A stretch of 64,000 bases of DNA, taken from Gigaspora rosea. Its lineage: Eukaryota > Glomeromycota > Glomeromycetes > Diversisporales > Gigasporaceae. Shown in pieces: positions 22,849 to 35,405 of the stretch (position 1 is its first letter; each line of letters opens with the position of its first letter). Made by a program: the position numbers and the translations under genes. Below the pieces are notes generated by a model, which had not been told where the DNA came from, searched no databases, and worked only from the letters and a program-made list of their open reading frames with translations. The stretch spans positions 73,152 to 137,151 of the forward strand of contig QKWP01001199.1 in the NCBI GenBank assembly GCA_003550325.1. The letters run 5' to 3'.

Positions 22849-25800
22849 ATGGCTTTTTCCATAGATAACTATGATATCTTTAATTATATTAACAATGAGC
22901 ATGAAGATGAAATTAATCTTGGGATTTCATATTTAAAATTGGGTCATTATGTTGACTCACTGGATCAATTTAATTTTATTTTAGATAACAATTCTAACAA
23001 TTTAACCGCATTAATTATCCGTGGAATAACTTATTCTAAACTAGGAAAATATGAAAATGCATTTTCAGATGCAAATAGATCATTAGAAATCGACCCAACT
23101 AGCCTAAGCTCTTTTATTTTGCGTGGTGAAACGTACTTTATGTTAGGGAAATTTAATGATGCTCTAATAGATTTAAATAAAGCATTGGAGATTAATCCGA
23201 ATAATACATATGTATTAACCCTGAGTGGTGAAATTTATTTGAAATTCCAACTATATGGTAAGGCTCTTCTGTGCTTTAAAATTGTATCGGAATTTGATCA
23301 TAGTAATATTGAATCATTAGTGCATTCTAATAATGCACTTCAAAAACTTATAAATACATTATTATTTCATGGAGAATCATTTTATTCACTAAAGGAATTC
23401 GTGGAGGTGCCTATTATTATTTAAATCAACATAATGATGCGATTAGAGATTTAAATCAAGTTTTGGAAATAGAACAAAATAATGCTACTGTAATTTTTTT
23501 GCGTGGAGAATCTTTCTACTGTCTTAGACGCTTTCATGAAGCATTAGTAGATTTTAATGAAGCATTAAAAATTGAACCAAATAATATTGATATGTTAATT
23601 CTTCGTGGTGAGCTTATTTGAATTTAGAACATTATTATAATGCGCGTTCAGATTTCGATAAAGTAATAGAGATTTTACCAACAAATGTGACGGCACTAAT
23701 ATTTCAAAGTAAAATTTATTTATCTTTAGGATTACAAGAAGATTTATTGACATGCATGAATAAAATACTAGATATTGAACCAAATAACCCATATGCATTA
23801 TTTTGTCGCAGTGAAATTTGGTTTAAATTAGAGCAATATAATAATGTTCTTAATGATTTAAGTAAATCATTAAAAATTGAACCAGATTTTGTGTCAGCGT
23901 TAATTCTCCGTGGAACAGCCTATTTTAGCCTAAGAAAATATGATAAAGCTCATAAAGATTTTAGCAAAGTATTCAAAATTGAAACGAATAATGAAACCAC
24001 AGTAAACTATTTAATAGATGCCTTTAATGGATTTGATTTTACTTCAATAAAACATTTTATGATAAAAAGTTCTAAAAAATTTAAAATGAATAATATAACA
24101 GCAATTATGCTTTGTGGAGAAGAATATTCTATACGTGGACAATTTGATTACGCACTTTTATATTTTAATAAAGTATTAGAAATCAGTCCAAATGATAAAA
24201 CAGCTTTAATTATTAGTGCAAAAATTTTCTTCATTTTAAAAAAATATGAAAATGCCATTAGATATTTGAATGAAATATTAAAAGTTGAGCCAAACAATGA
24301 TATTGTACTATTTTATCGAAGTGATCAAATTTTAAATTAGGACGACACAGAGAAAGTCATTTAAACACAGAAAAATTATCAAAGATTTTAGAAATCGAAT
24401 TTAATAATACATTTATTTTATATAACACTGATATCATTTTCAAACTTCGACAATTCAACAAAGCTATTTCAGATCTTGATATTGCAATAAATCTTAAACC
24501 AAATACTATAGAAATGTTGATTCTCCGTGGAAAAATTTATTTTTTTCTAGAAAAATATGATTTAGCTCTTTTTGATTTTATTAAAGCATTAGAGCTTGAG
24601 CCAAATAATATATTTGCACAATTGTATACTAATGAAATTTTTGATGGGCCATTATTGCTGAAAAATAACAATTCAATATTCACTAATTTCGATATTGAAA
24701 TGTATAAATATAATATACTATCTCATTATCAAAATATTGATGAAACGCTAGATGCTTATGGATATTATGTTCTTGGACTTTGTTATTGTAGTGGAATTGG
24801 TGTCAAAAAAAATGAAAGGAAAATGTTTATTAATTTTTATAAAGCCGCGACAATTGGTTTAGCAAAAGGAATATTTAAAGTTGGAGAATGCTATCTCAAA
24901 GGAATCGGAGTCGAAAAGGATGAAAAGATGGCATATGAATATTTTAAAAAATCTGCAGAAATTGGTGATGATAAAGGAATATTTAATGTTGGGGAATGCT
25001 ATCTCAATGGAATCGCAGTCGAAAAAGACGAAAAGATGGCATTCGAATATTATAAAAGATCTGCAGAAATGGGTAATGTTAGTGGAATATTTGAAGTTGG
25101 ATATTGCTACGAAAAAGGAATCGGAGTCGAAAAAAAACGTAGAGAAGCCATTTGAATATTATAAAAAATCTGCAGAAATGGGTAATGCTGATGGAATATT
25201 TAATGTTGGATATTGTTATCAAAATGGAATCGGAGTCGAAAAAGACGAAAAGAAGGCATTCGAATATTATAAAAAATCTGCAGAAATGGGTAATGCTCAA
25301 GGAATAAATAATATTGGATATTGCTACAATGAAGGTATTGGAGTTGAGAAAGACGAAAAGAAGGCATTCGAATATTCTAACAAATTTGCAGAGATAGACT
25401 TAGTAGAAGGAATAAATAATGTTGGATTTTGCTATCTCAAAGGAATCGGAGTCAAAAAAGACGAAAAGAAGGCATTCGAATCTTTTAAAAAATCTGCAGA
25501 AATGGGTAATGATACTGGAATATTAAATGCTGGAATTTGCTATTTTGATGGAACCGGAGTCAAAAAAGACGAAAAGAAAGCATTCGAATATTACAAAAAA
25601 TCTGCAGAAATGGGTAATGTTAATGGAATACGTAATATTGGATATTGCTACGAAAAAGGAATTGTAGTCGGAAAAGACGAAAAGAAAGCATTCGAATATT
25701 ATAAAAGATCTGCTGAAATGGGTAATGTTATTGGAATATGTAATGTTGGATATTGCTACGAAAAAGGAATCGGAGTCGAAAAAGATGAAAAGAGGGCATT

Positions 25801-27572
25801 CGAATATTACAAAAAATCAGCAGAAATGGGTAATGTTAGTGGAATAATTAATGTTGGATATCACTATAAAAAAGGAATTGGAGTCGAAAAAGACGAAAAA
25901 AAGGCATTCGAATATTTTAAAAATCTGCAAAAATGGGCGATGCTTATGGAATAAATCAAGTTGGAGTTTGTTATATTGAAGGGGTCGGAGTCGAAAAAGA
26001 CGAAAAAAAGGCATTCGAATATTTTAAAAAATCTGCAGATGCTGCTGGAATATTTCATGTTGGAGAATGCTATCTCCAAGGAGTCGGAGTCGAAAAAGAC
26101 CAAAAGAAAGCATTCGAATATTACAAAAAATCTGCACAGTTAGGGAATGTTATGGGAATGTCGCAAGTCGGATATTGTTATAGAAATGGTATTGGAACAA
26201 CAATAGATATGAAGCAAGCCAATTATTGGTTTCAAATGGAAAAGAGTAAATTTCATGAAATTATCAGATCAGAATATAGAGACCTTGATATTGACGACGA
26301 AGTAAAAGCGTTATTGGACAATGATAAATACAAATTATCCTGGATTCCTTATGATTTTGAAAATATTAGAGTAATTGGAAAAGGTGGTTTTGCGATTGTA
26401 TATGGCGCGAGATGGATAAGCAATAAAAAAACGGATTTTAATTCGAATCAAGAAGAAAGTGTCGAAGCAGAAAGTGAAATATATCAAAATGTCGCACTTA
26501 AGGAATTTTATAGTAACGATTATTTAAACGAGGTATTTATTTAATTCGATATATTTATTTTTGTACATATGTATTATATTTAAAAAGAAAAATTATATAT
26601 ATATTTTTAAAGCTAAAAACTTATTGTGAAATCGGAGCTGCAAATCCTTCATTTATGAAATGCTACGGTAAAACAAGAAGAGAAAACGGAAATTATATTC
26701 TAGTATTAAAAAAAGCAAATATGAGAACTTTGCGTCAAAATCTTAAAACTATATCAAAAATGAAGTGGAAAGATAAGTTAAACTTGTTATTTAGCATAAC
26801 TTCTGATCTTAAAGCAATTCATTCACAAGGAATTATTCACCGGGATCTGCATAGCGGTAACATATTGCAGGATAATTTACATAGCGCATATATCGCAGAC
26901 TTGGGTCTTTCGATCCAATATCTAAAACCAAAGAATGGTGAAGTTTGTGGGATTTTACCTTACATTGCACCAGAAATATTAAATGGAAAACAATACACTA
27001 CAGCATCAGACATTTATAGCTTAGGAGTTATTATGACAGAGATATCAACGGGAAATACGGCTTTTTACAATTATGAGTTTAATATTCATCTTATGAAAAA
27101 AATTTGTGAGGAAGATTTGCGACCATGGTTTTCTCCTTGGACTCCTAATTGTTATATTGAATTAACGAGACAATGTATGGATTCAGATCCACATAAAAGA
27201 CCTATAACTAATGATATTTATAATAAACTTGGTGAATGGATCAAATGTATAGAAGATTCTGGTAACTCAGAAATCAAAAAACAATTTTTGTGTGGTGACG
27301 ATAATTTTATTAAACTTGATGATTATTTCAAAAATTTGAAAAGTTTTGGCGATTGGCGTGAAACAATAAAACAATGTTTTAGTGACGATATTCTAATTAA
27401 TTATAAATTTGATGAATGGATCAAAAATTTAGAAAATCCTGGTTATTTGGATGAAACTAAAAATCAGTTTTCGGTTATAAATAAGTACGGTAAAGAATCA
27501 AGCGATGATCATAAATATAAAAGTAGATATTTTCAAAAAAATTCGAATTCATTATTAATTCCATTGCCGTAA
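22849..27572 (+). pseudogene. TPR-Sel1-kinase, copy B (frameshifted, kinase exon intact)
   Basis: Parallel to copy A from MAFSIDNYDIFNYINNEHED. A roughly 430-bp deletion relative to A at about 23394 removes several TPRs and shifts the frame. One-base losses near 23610, 24328 and 25920 and one gain near 25135 break it further. Sel1 repeats run from about 24770 to 26200. The kinase is complete: GKGGFAIVYGARW, VALKEF (lysine at about 26496), an intron 26533-26612 (GAG|GTATTT ... AAAG|CTAAAAACT, phase 0), HRDLHSGNIL (about 26839), ADLGLS in place of DFG, IAPEIL and SDIYSLGVIM. Catalytic Lys, Asp and Asn are present, so the 3' part could still encode an active tyrosine-kinase-like domain if expressed from a downstream start. 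Four of the five breaks are single bases and could include consensus errors; the deletion is real. Confidence 0.85.
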
Positions 27573-29190
27573 TAATTTATATTATTTGACCAATATCAAT
27601 CAGTTTATTATTTTTATATTAGGATAATTAATTCATCGCCAGTGTGACTTTTATATTTATACTGTATTAGTATCTAAAATAATTAAATTGATAATCAACA
27701 ACTCACATATAACAACATACGGATGGAAATAATAGGTTAAATTTTTAAAAAATGATAAATATTAGAAAAAATGTAAATAATTATATTTGAGTCTAAACAA
27801 AAAATAATTACATATCAGATATACAGTAAAGGCCCAAAATTTGAAAAATAATACAATCATGGGTCCAAAGTTGTCGAATTAAGTTTTTAACGTTTAATAC
27901 AATTTTCTTTTGACAGTTAAACAAATTACACGTCGCTCTGGTTATATCAACTCTTATTATAATGACATCATAGTAAAATCTTTCTATACCGACAAATTTT
28001 CAAAATTTTAAAATTTCTGATGGTGACAATAGTGTAAAAGTGAATATTAAAAATCCATCTCAGATTAGAGTAGAATTGTGTAATATGGCGTTTGAGATTT
28101 AATTCATGAACCAAATTATTGGTGACAAATTTGAATGGTCAATAATAGGCGCAGTTGCACAAAAAACTTTCTCATATCTAAATTAAAATTATACAACAAA
28201 ATTTTATTGCAGCTCATAATTTAAATCAGTATACAGAAATAAACTAAATATGAAAAGTTTTCTATAGTACCAATCATTTTGAAACCAGTAATAAAAAAAT
28301 TAGACAATGAAGTGTAATTATAATAGAATGTTTTAGGTTTTATAATTTTTCCTGTAGATATAAACTCAGTTGATTATTTTAAATTTCACTAATAAAATTT
28401 ATCATAGTAAAATTACTAAATAGATTTGATTAATAAACATACCATGTGATAATCTAATATTCTACACGAAGTAGTGGCTTCAAAATCCGATCTTATACGG
28501 ATAACACATATCCGATTTAAAAAATAATACACACCGGATGTATCCGGATTATCTGACATCTGTTATTCATAAAGATTTTTTTAACGTATCTGTCACATGA
28601 TTTAATTTATAAATCATTTCGCAATCAACTTTAAACAAAAATTATAATGATAATACAGTAATACTTTACATTAGACGATTATTATAGTGTATAAACAATA
28701 CACAAAATTACTAAAAAAAAATCTCTGCTATTCAGGATTCACAGAATGAGCGTTCATTGGAAATTGATTTGTCAAATCGAACTAGCTGGTTATAGAAAGT
28801 TTTTCGTTCAGAAATTCGCAAATATGGATTATGAAGAGGATTCTGAAAAATTCGACTCCTAGTGGACAATCGTTCAATGATGTTGGTAACTTATTAACTC
28901 TGAAAAGGACCAAAATTACATTTTGCTATTCAAAAAGATGATGTTTTTAACAAATGAGGTCTTTACCTTGAAAATCATGTTATGAGACATAGTAAATTAT
29001 ATGTTCTGTAACTTGATTTTCAAGGAAAGTCCCCAAATATCAAAATGTTCATTCTTCTGAAAAAAAACAAACCAAAATAAGTAAAATTATTATAAAAAAA
29101 TTTGCTAATTCAAATATATATATATATTTGCTTTACGATCTAATATTATAGATTTGATTTAATTTTTTTTATTTTTTTGTAACAATCAAA
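27573..29190. other. Intergenic, no gene seen
   Basis: AT-rich sequence with only short chance open frames. No domain, tRNA or repeat family could be recognised apart from ordinary AT microsatellites (about 29113-29128). Confidence 0.5.
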
Positions 29191-29200
29191 ATAATATACA

Positions 29201-29338
29201 CGTGAACAGTGTTCATTTTTCACATGCGAAAAGTGTGCGACGGGTGCGGATCCAATCAAATTACTTTATTTAAAAATTTGATTGGATCCGCACACGTGCG
29301 CACACTTTTGCGCACGTGAAAAATTAACACTGCACGTG
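29201..29338. mobile_element. MITE-like inverted repeat, about 138 bp
   Basis: CACGTGAACAGTG near 29201 pairs with CACTGCACGTG ending at 29338. The inner arms GGATCCAATCAAATT and AATTTGATTGGATCC face each other around 29250-29290. The whole unit folds into one imperfect stem. No coding capacity. Confidence 0.75.
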
Positions 29339-29584
29339 AATTGCTTTGTAGTAATATGGTAAATACATATAACACGAATTATCCTCGTAAAATTATTTTA
29401 TTGCATTTGTCAGAAAAAAGGTTATCCGTCAGGCAGATAACAGATATAGTATTCCTATCTGATCTCAATAACGGATATCTTTTTGGGAGTCAAATCTGGG
29501 CTAGATTGGATTCAGATATTCGGATCACATCACTACTACAAAGATACGTGTACACATATATATGTGCTTTAAATGAATAATAGT

Positions 29585-29822
29585 TATGGCGCAAAAATTT
29601 GTCGGCCCAGTGATATTCGAACTGATCGGTGCTCTCGATCGAGCCAAGGGATTTTACACAAGATCTTCATCCAATGAAAAAATTTTTCTTATTGTAAATA
29701 TTATTTTTATTATTAGCGACATATCAGTTATATGAACTTGTCTTAGATATTTTTCCAGTTGAGTTTAGGATTTAGTCCGAATGACCCGATAATCATGGGA
29801 CCGACAAATTTTTGCACCATCT
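29585..29822. mobile_element. MITE-like element, about 238 bp
   Basis: ATGGCGCAAAAATTTGTCGG at 29585 and its reverse complement with two mismatches (CCGACAAATTTTTGCACCAT, ending 29822) form the termini. The internal sequence is AT-rich and non-coding. No clear target duplication. Confidence 0.7.
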
Positions 29823-30288
29823 CTATGGTACTCAATATTGATACGATAACCAAGTTTACTTTTCTTTTTTTTTTTAACAAGTTCACATACTGCTATACAC
29901 AAAGTTTTACAAGATATTTCCAAAAATTTATATTCAAAAATTTAATAAGAAACTTACAATTGCATAAACTAACTACAGTTATAAATTGTATTTTTATTTT
30001 ACTTATTTAAAAAAAATATATATTCAATAAACTATCTAAACAAAATACTATTTTAAATTCAGAGCAAAAAGATAAATAGGCCATATAATAATAATATATA
30101 AAAACAAAAATAGTATGATTTTTCTGTAGCAATAATAAGAGCATATAACAATTTAAAAAAAAAAAATCGATCAAAAAGGATATTAAATTGATTAACAATT
30201 TAATTTAATGAGTTTTAATCCTATATTTGCAATATCTTACAGGCTAATTTTAGTTTTAAAAATACAAATTAAATTATTACAATTATAA

Positions 30289-30371
30289 ATTATAAAATAG
30301 ATTTATTAGATAAATAATTCATAAAATAGATTTATTAGATAAATAAATTATAAAATAGATTTATTAGATAA
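30289..30371. repeat. Three tandem copies of a 28-30-bp AT unit
   Basis: TAAAATAGATTTATTAGATA is repeated three times with spacer variation. It lies just beyond the 3' end of the minus-strand kinase gene. Confidence 0.85.
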
Positions 30372-31340
30372 ATACATACAGAATTTTCAAATTTCAGTAC
30401 CGTCAAGAGCAGAATTAGCTTGGGCATGAGGCAAATCTAAATAAACAATTATTTTTAATATTTTTAATTAAATCAATATAATATAATATATTAATTGAAA
30501 ATAAATGCCTTTAATTGCTTTTGAAATTAATTTTGTGTTAATAATTTTGGTGGAATACATTTCATAAGGATGCTTTGATATTGGCAATGATTTAATTGCT
30601 TTATCTGCTTCTAAGAATTGCTTTTTAATTTCATTGATACTATCTAAACTTTCTATGCTTTCATTCCATTCTTCAAGTATATTCCAAATATTACTAGCAG
30701 AAGGCCTTTTCTGAGAATCAAAGTCCATGCATTGGTTAGCTAATTCAATATAACAGTCCGGGGTTCCGGGAGCAAATTCTGGTCTTAATCCTTTGCAAAC
30801 CTTTATTGCAAGTCGGTGATCAAATTCCTGACCATCAAAAGGTCTTTGTCCAGTTGACATCTCTGACATAATAACACCAAAACTGTAAATATCTGCAGCT
30901 TTTGTAAACTTTTGACCCAATAATACTTCAGGAGCTAAATAAGGCATAACTCCGTAAATTTCATCTTCTGAGTCATTTTCATTAGTTTTTTTGGATAATC
31001 TTAGATCTGCGATGTAAGATTGCAAAGTTGTGCTAATACGGTTGTCTTGCAAAATATTACCGCTATGAAAGTTTGCATGAATATACCCTGCTTCATGAAT
31101 TAGATATAAATCTTTAGAAATATCGAAAAGTAGTTTTAATTTAGTCTTCCAGTTAACTTTTTGAAAGCTTGTTCTTAAAAACTTATGAAGATTTCCACTA
31201 TCAGCAAATTGAAGTACTATAAAGTATTCATTTTTACTTTTTTGAGTTATCCCATATATTTTAAGCTGTAAATCATATAAAATACATTTCATATGATTTT
31301 CAAACTTTATAAATGAGATAAATAATTAATTAAAATAAAT

Positions 31341-31744
31341 NTATAAGGCATAACTCCGTAAATTTCATCTTCTGAGTCATTTTCATTAGTTTTTTTGGAT
31401 AATCTTAGATCTGCGATGTAAGATTGCAAAGTTGTGCTAATACGGTTGTCTTGCAAAATATTACCGCTATGAAAGTTTGCATGAATATACCCTGCTTCAT
31501 GAATTAGATATAAATCTTTAGAAATATCGAAAAGTAGTTTTAATTTAGTCTTCCAGTTAACTTTTTGAAAGCTTGTTCTTAAAAACTTATGAAGATTTCC
31601 ACTATCAGCAAATTGAAGTACTATAAAGTATTCATTTTTACTTTTTTGAGTTATCCCATATATTTTAAGCTGTAAATCATATAAAATACATTTCATATGA
31701 TTTTCAAACTTTATAAATGAGATAAATAATTAATTAAAATAAAT
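31341..31744. other. Assembly join: single N plus 402-bp duplicated overlap
   Basis: 30939-31340 and 31343-31744 carry the same sequence in the same orientation, separated by one N at 31341. The first ends exactly at the N. This is the signature of two contigs whose overlapping ends were scaffolded but not merged, and it splits the kinase exon artificially. Confidence 0.85.
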
Positions 31745-32229
31745 TAAATGAATTATTATTTATAAACAGCTAAACAAATAACGATTTAGCTCACTTCTTT
31801 TAAAGGACCTTCCGACAAGGTCTTAAGCGCAACGGTACTGAATGTTGAACGCGTTCTTTTGTAGTTATCATCATTAATTTTTTCAACTTCATGTCGTATA
31901 CCATCCAACCAGGTTGCTTTGTATACGGAACCACATCCTCCTTTCCCAATTCTTCAATAATAGATAATCTATCAAATGGAATCCATTCGATCAAATCTTC
32001 ATATCGCCAGGTTCTAAGTTGGAACGCTTTCATGCAATCATCAATATTTTTATTTCCACTTGTCCATCTTGTTGCTTTATCAGGGTCACATGATAGGCAC
32101 CATGCGGGTTGAGTGTTATCTTCATTACAATGTGCACATTTCCATATTCAGATTTCCTATATAATATATAATTGATTTATTGCATCTGCGGTTTTGAATT
32201 TTAGTTCGAATATACTGCAAACAATTTTC

Positions 32230-34860
32230 ATATTTACCGACTAAATTAATACAAATGAAATGAATTGAACGTAATGGTAAATAAGTGATTATGAACTTGT
32301 TTTGTGAACTTATTTTGCTATGTTTATGTAATAAAATAATTAAATGTTCTTTATACTCACGCGCTGAATGATATGATTAATGTGAATGAAATGAATTGTA
32401 CGTAATGGTAAATAATAAATAAGTAATTATAAACTTGTATTGTGATCTTGTTTTGCCATTTTTATATAGTAAAGTTATTAAATGCTCATTATACTCACGC
32501 GCTGAATGAAATTATTAATGCGAATGAAATGAATTGTACGTAATGGTAAATAAGTACCCGTAAACTGCCGTATAAACAGCCCGGGTCTGGTACATTCCAC
32601 CAAAAAAATTAATTAGTAAAAAAAAGAAAATTATTAGTAAAAATGAGAGGGGGGGTCTGATATGTGGGGGGCTGTTTATACGGCAGTTTACGGTAATTAT
32701 GAACTTGTTGTGATCTTGCTTTGCTATTTTTATGTAGCAAAATTATTAAATGTTCTTTATACTTACAGACTTATTTAATGCAAATGAAATGAATTGTACG
32801 TAATGGTAAATAAGAATTATGAACTTGTTTTGTGTTCTTGTTTTGCTATTTTTATGCAGTAAAATTATTAAATTTTCTTTATACTCACGAGCTGAATGAA
32901 ATGATTAGTGCGAACGAAATGAATTGCACGTAATGGTAAGTAGGTAATAACTTGTTTTGTTTGTTTGTGATCTTGCTTTGCTATCTTTATGTAGTAAAAT
33001 TATTAAATGTTCATTATACTCACGCGCTGAATGAAATGATTATGCGAATGAAATGAATTGTACGTAATGGTAAATAAGTAATTATGAACTTGTTATGATC
33101 TTGTTTTGCTATTTTTATGTTGTAAAATTTTTAAATGTTCTTATACTCACGCGCTGAATGAAATGATTAAAGCGAATGAAATGAATTGTACGTAATGGTA
33201 AATAAGTAATTATGAACTTGTTTTGTGAACTTGTTTTGCTATTTTTATGTAGTAAAATTATTAAATGTTCTTTATACTCACTCGCTGAATGAAATGATTA
33301 ATGCGAATGAAATGAATTGTACGTAATGGTAAATAAGTAATTATGAACTTGTTTTGTGAACTTGTTTTGCTATTTTTATGTAGTAAAATTATTAAATGTT
33401 CTTTATACTCACTCGCTGAATGAAATGATTAATGCGAATGAAATGAATTGTACGTAATGGTAAATAAGTAATTATGAACTTGTTTTGTGAACTTGTTTTG
33501 CTATTTTTATGTAGTAAAATTATTAAATGTTCTTTATACTCACTCGCTGAATGAAATGATTAATGCGAATGAAATGAATTGTACGTAATGGTAAATAAGT
33601 AATTATGAACTTGTTTTGTGAACTTGTTTTGCTATTTTTATGTAGTAAAATTATTAAATGTTCTTTATACTCACTCGCTGAATGAAATGATTAATGCGAA
33701 TGAAATGAATTGTACGTAATGGTAAATAAGTAATTATGAACTTGTTTTGTGAACTTGTTTTGCTATTTTTATGTAGTAAAATTATTAAATGTTCTTTATA
33801 CTCACTCGCTGAATGAAATGATTAATGCGAATGAAATGAATTGTACGTAATGGTAAATAAGTAATTATGAACTTGTTTTGTGAACTTGTTTTGCTATTTT
33901 TATGTAGTAAAATTATTAAATGTTCTTTATACTCACTCGCTGAATGAAATGATTAATGCGAATGAAATGAATTGTACGTAATGGTAAATAAGTAATTATG
34001 AACTTGTTTTGTGAACTTGTTTTGCTATTTTTATGTAGTAAAATTATTAAATGTTCTTTATACTCACTCGCTGAATGAAATGATTAATGCGAATGAAATG
34101 AATTGTACGTAATGGTAAATAAGTAATTATGAACTTGTTTTGTGAACTTGTTTTGCTATTTTTATGTAGTAAAATTATTAAATGTTCTTTATACTCACTA
34201 ACTGAATAATGCGAATGAAATGAATTGTACGTAATGGTAAATAAGTAATTATGAACTTGTTTTGTGAACTTGTTTTGCTATTTTTATGTAGTAAAATTAT
34301 TAAATGTTCTTTATACTCACTCGCTGAATGAAATGATTAATGCGAATGAAATGAATTGTACGTAATGGTAAATAAGTAATTATGAACTTGTTTTGTGAAC
34401 TTGTTTTGCTATTTTTATGTAGTAAATTTATTAAATGTTCTTTATACTCACGATCTAAATGAAATGATTAATGCGAATGAAATGAATTGTACGTAATGGT
34501 AAATAAGTAACTATAAACTTGTTTTGTGTTCTTGTTTTGCTATTCTTATGTAATAAATTATTAAATGTTCTTTATACTCACGCGCTGAATGAAATGATTA
34601 ATGCAAATGAAATGAATTGTATGTAATAATAAATAAGTAATTACGAACTTGTTTTGTGATCTTGTTTTGTGATCTTGTTTTGCTATTTATGTAGTAAAAT
34701 TATTAAATGTTCTTTATACTCACGAGCTGAATGAGATGGTTAATGCGAATGAAATGAAGTGTACATAATGGTAAATAAGTAATTATGAACTTGTTTTGTG
34801 AACTTAAGTTTTGCTATTTTTATGTAATAAAATTATTAAATGTTCTTTATACATACGGGC
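32230..34860. repeat. 131-bp satellite array, about 20 units
   Basis: Units contain GAATTGTACGTAATGGTAAA, AATTATGAACTTGTTTTGTG and TTATACTCACTCGCTGAATG. The central units (about 33170-34330) are nearly identical with period 131; the outer units are more diverged, as expected for an array homogenised from its centre. It occupies almost all of the predicted first intron of the minus-strand kinase gene. No coding capacity. Confidence 0.95.
32558..32693. mobile_element. 136-bp MITE inserted in a satellite unit
   Basis: CCGTAAACTGCCGTATAAAC at the left and its reverse complement at the right (GTTTATACGGCAGTTTACGG) are flanked by TA, and the interrupted satellite unit reads AAG-TA-AATTATGAAC-like when closed. 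TIR plus TA duplication suggests a Tc1/mariner-type derivative. Confidence 0.85.
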
Positions 34861-35405
34861 TAAAATTTATAATAAATATTTATGAGCTTAAATAGTTGAT
34901 GAATATATCCAATAAATAAATGCTTTTAATGCTTACTCCCTGATAATTGAAATTGTGTAAGAAAACTTAATATGAATAAACTATAAACATCATAAAAATA
35001 AAATTTAACTCACTTTTTAAACCATTCCCACCATTTATCATAATTTTTTTCCACGCCAATTCCGTAATAATAACACCAGGCAGTTTTCCAAATTCCCATT
35101 GAATTACCTGCGTCAGCAGACTTCAGATAATTTGTAAACGCTTTATGCTTATCGATTTCGACTCCAATTCCTAAATAATAACAATATCCAACTTGGTACA
35201 TTCCGTTAGAATTATTCATGTCTGCCGATTGTTGATAATATGTGAATGCCTTGTTTTTATCTTTTTCAACACCTATCCCATGTTCGTAACAGTAACCGAG
35301 CAAATAATTTCCGTTTGGATCGTTTGTATCTGCCAATTTTCGACTGCTGTCGAAATTCAGTTGATTGAAAGCATCGATATTTTGTGTAATTTTTTGGTTT
35401 GACAT

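Larger units (their letters stand above)
30468..35405 (-). pseudogene. Sel1-zinc-finger-kinase, copy C; predicted pseudokinase
   Basis: Three predicted exons on the minus strand: 35405-35014 (MSNQKITQNIDAFNQLNF, then three Sel1 repeats), 32156-31795, and 31708-30468 after removal of an assembly duplication. The first intron (35013-32157, GTGAGT ... ATAG, phase 2) rejoins as KKSEYG next to a Cys pair (CAHC ... WCLSC) and KNIDDC, the order seen in the relative at 57289-59348. The second intron is 31794-31709. One-base losses lie just before CAHC and in the glycine loop (GK-GCGSVYKATW). In the kinase domain the catalytic HRD reads HAN and DFG reads DLR, both changes in absolutely required positions, while VALK and APE remain. 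Even with frames restored it should be catalytically dead. Whether the two frameshifts are real cannot be decided here. Confidence 0.75.

Noticed and set aside
29341..29580. 79-codon frame next to a MITE
   Set aside because: No domain or homologous copy; length is unremarkable in this sequence.
32230..34860. CRISPR-like regular repeats
   Set aside because: Units are contiguous 131-bp tandem repeats without unique spacers in eukaryotic DNA: a satellite, not CRISPR.
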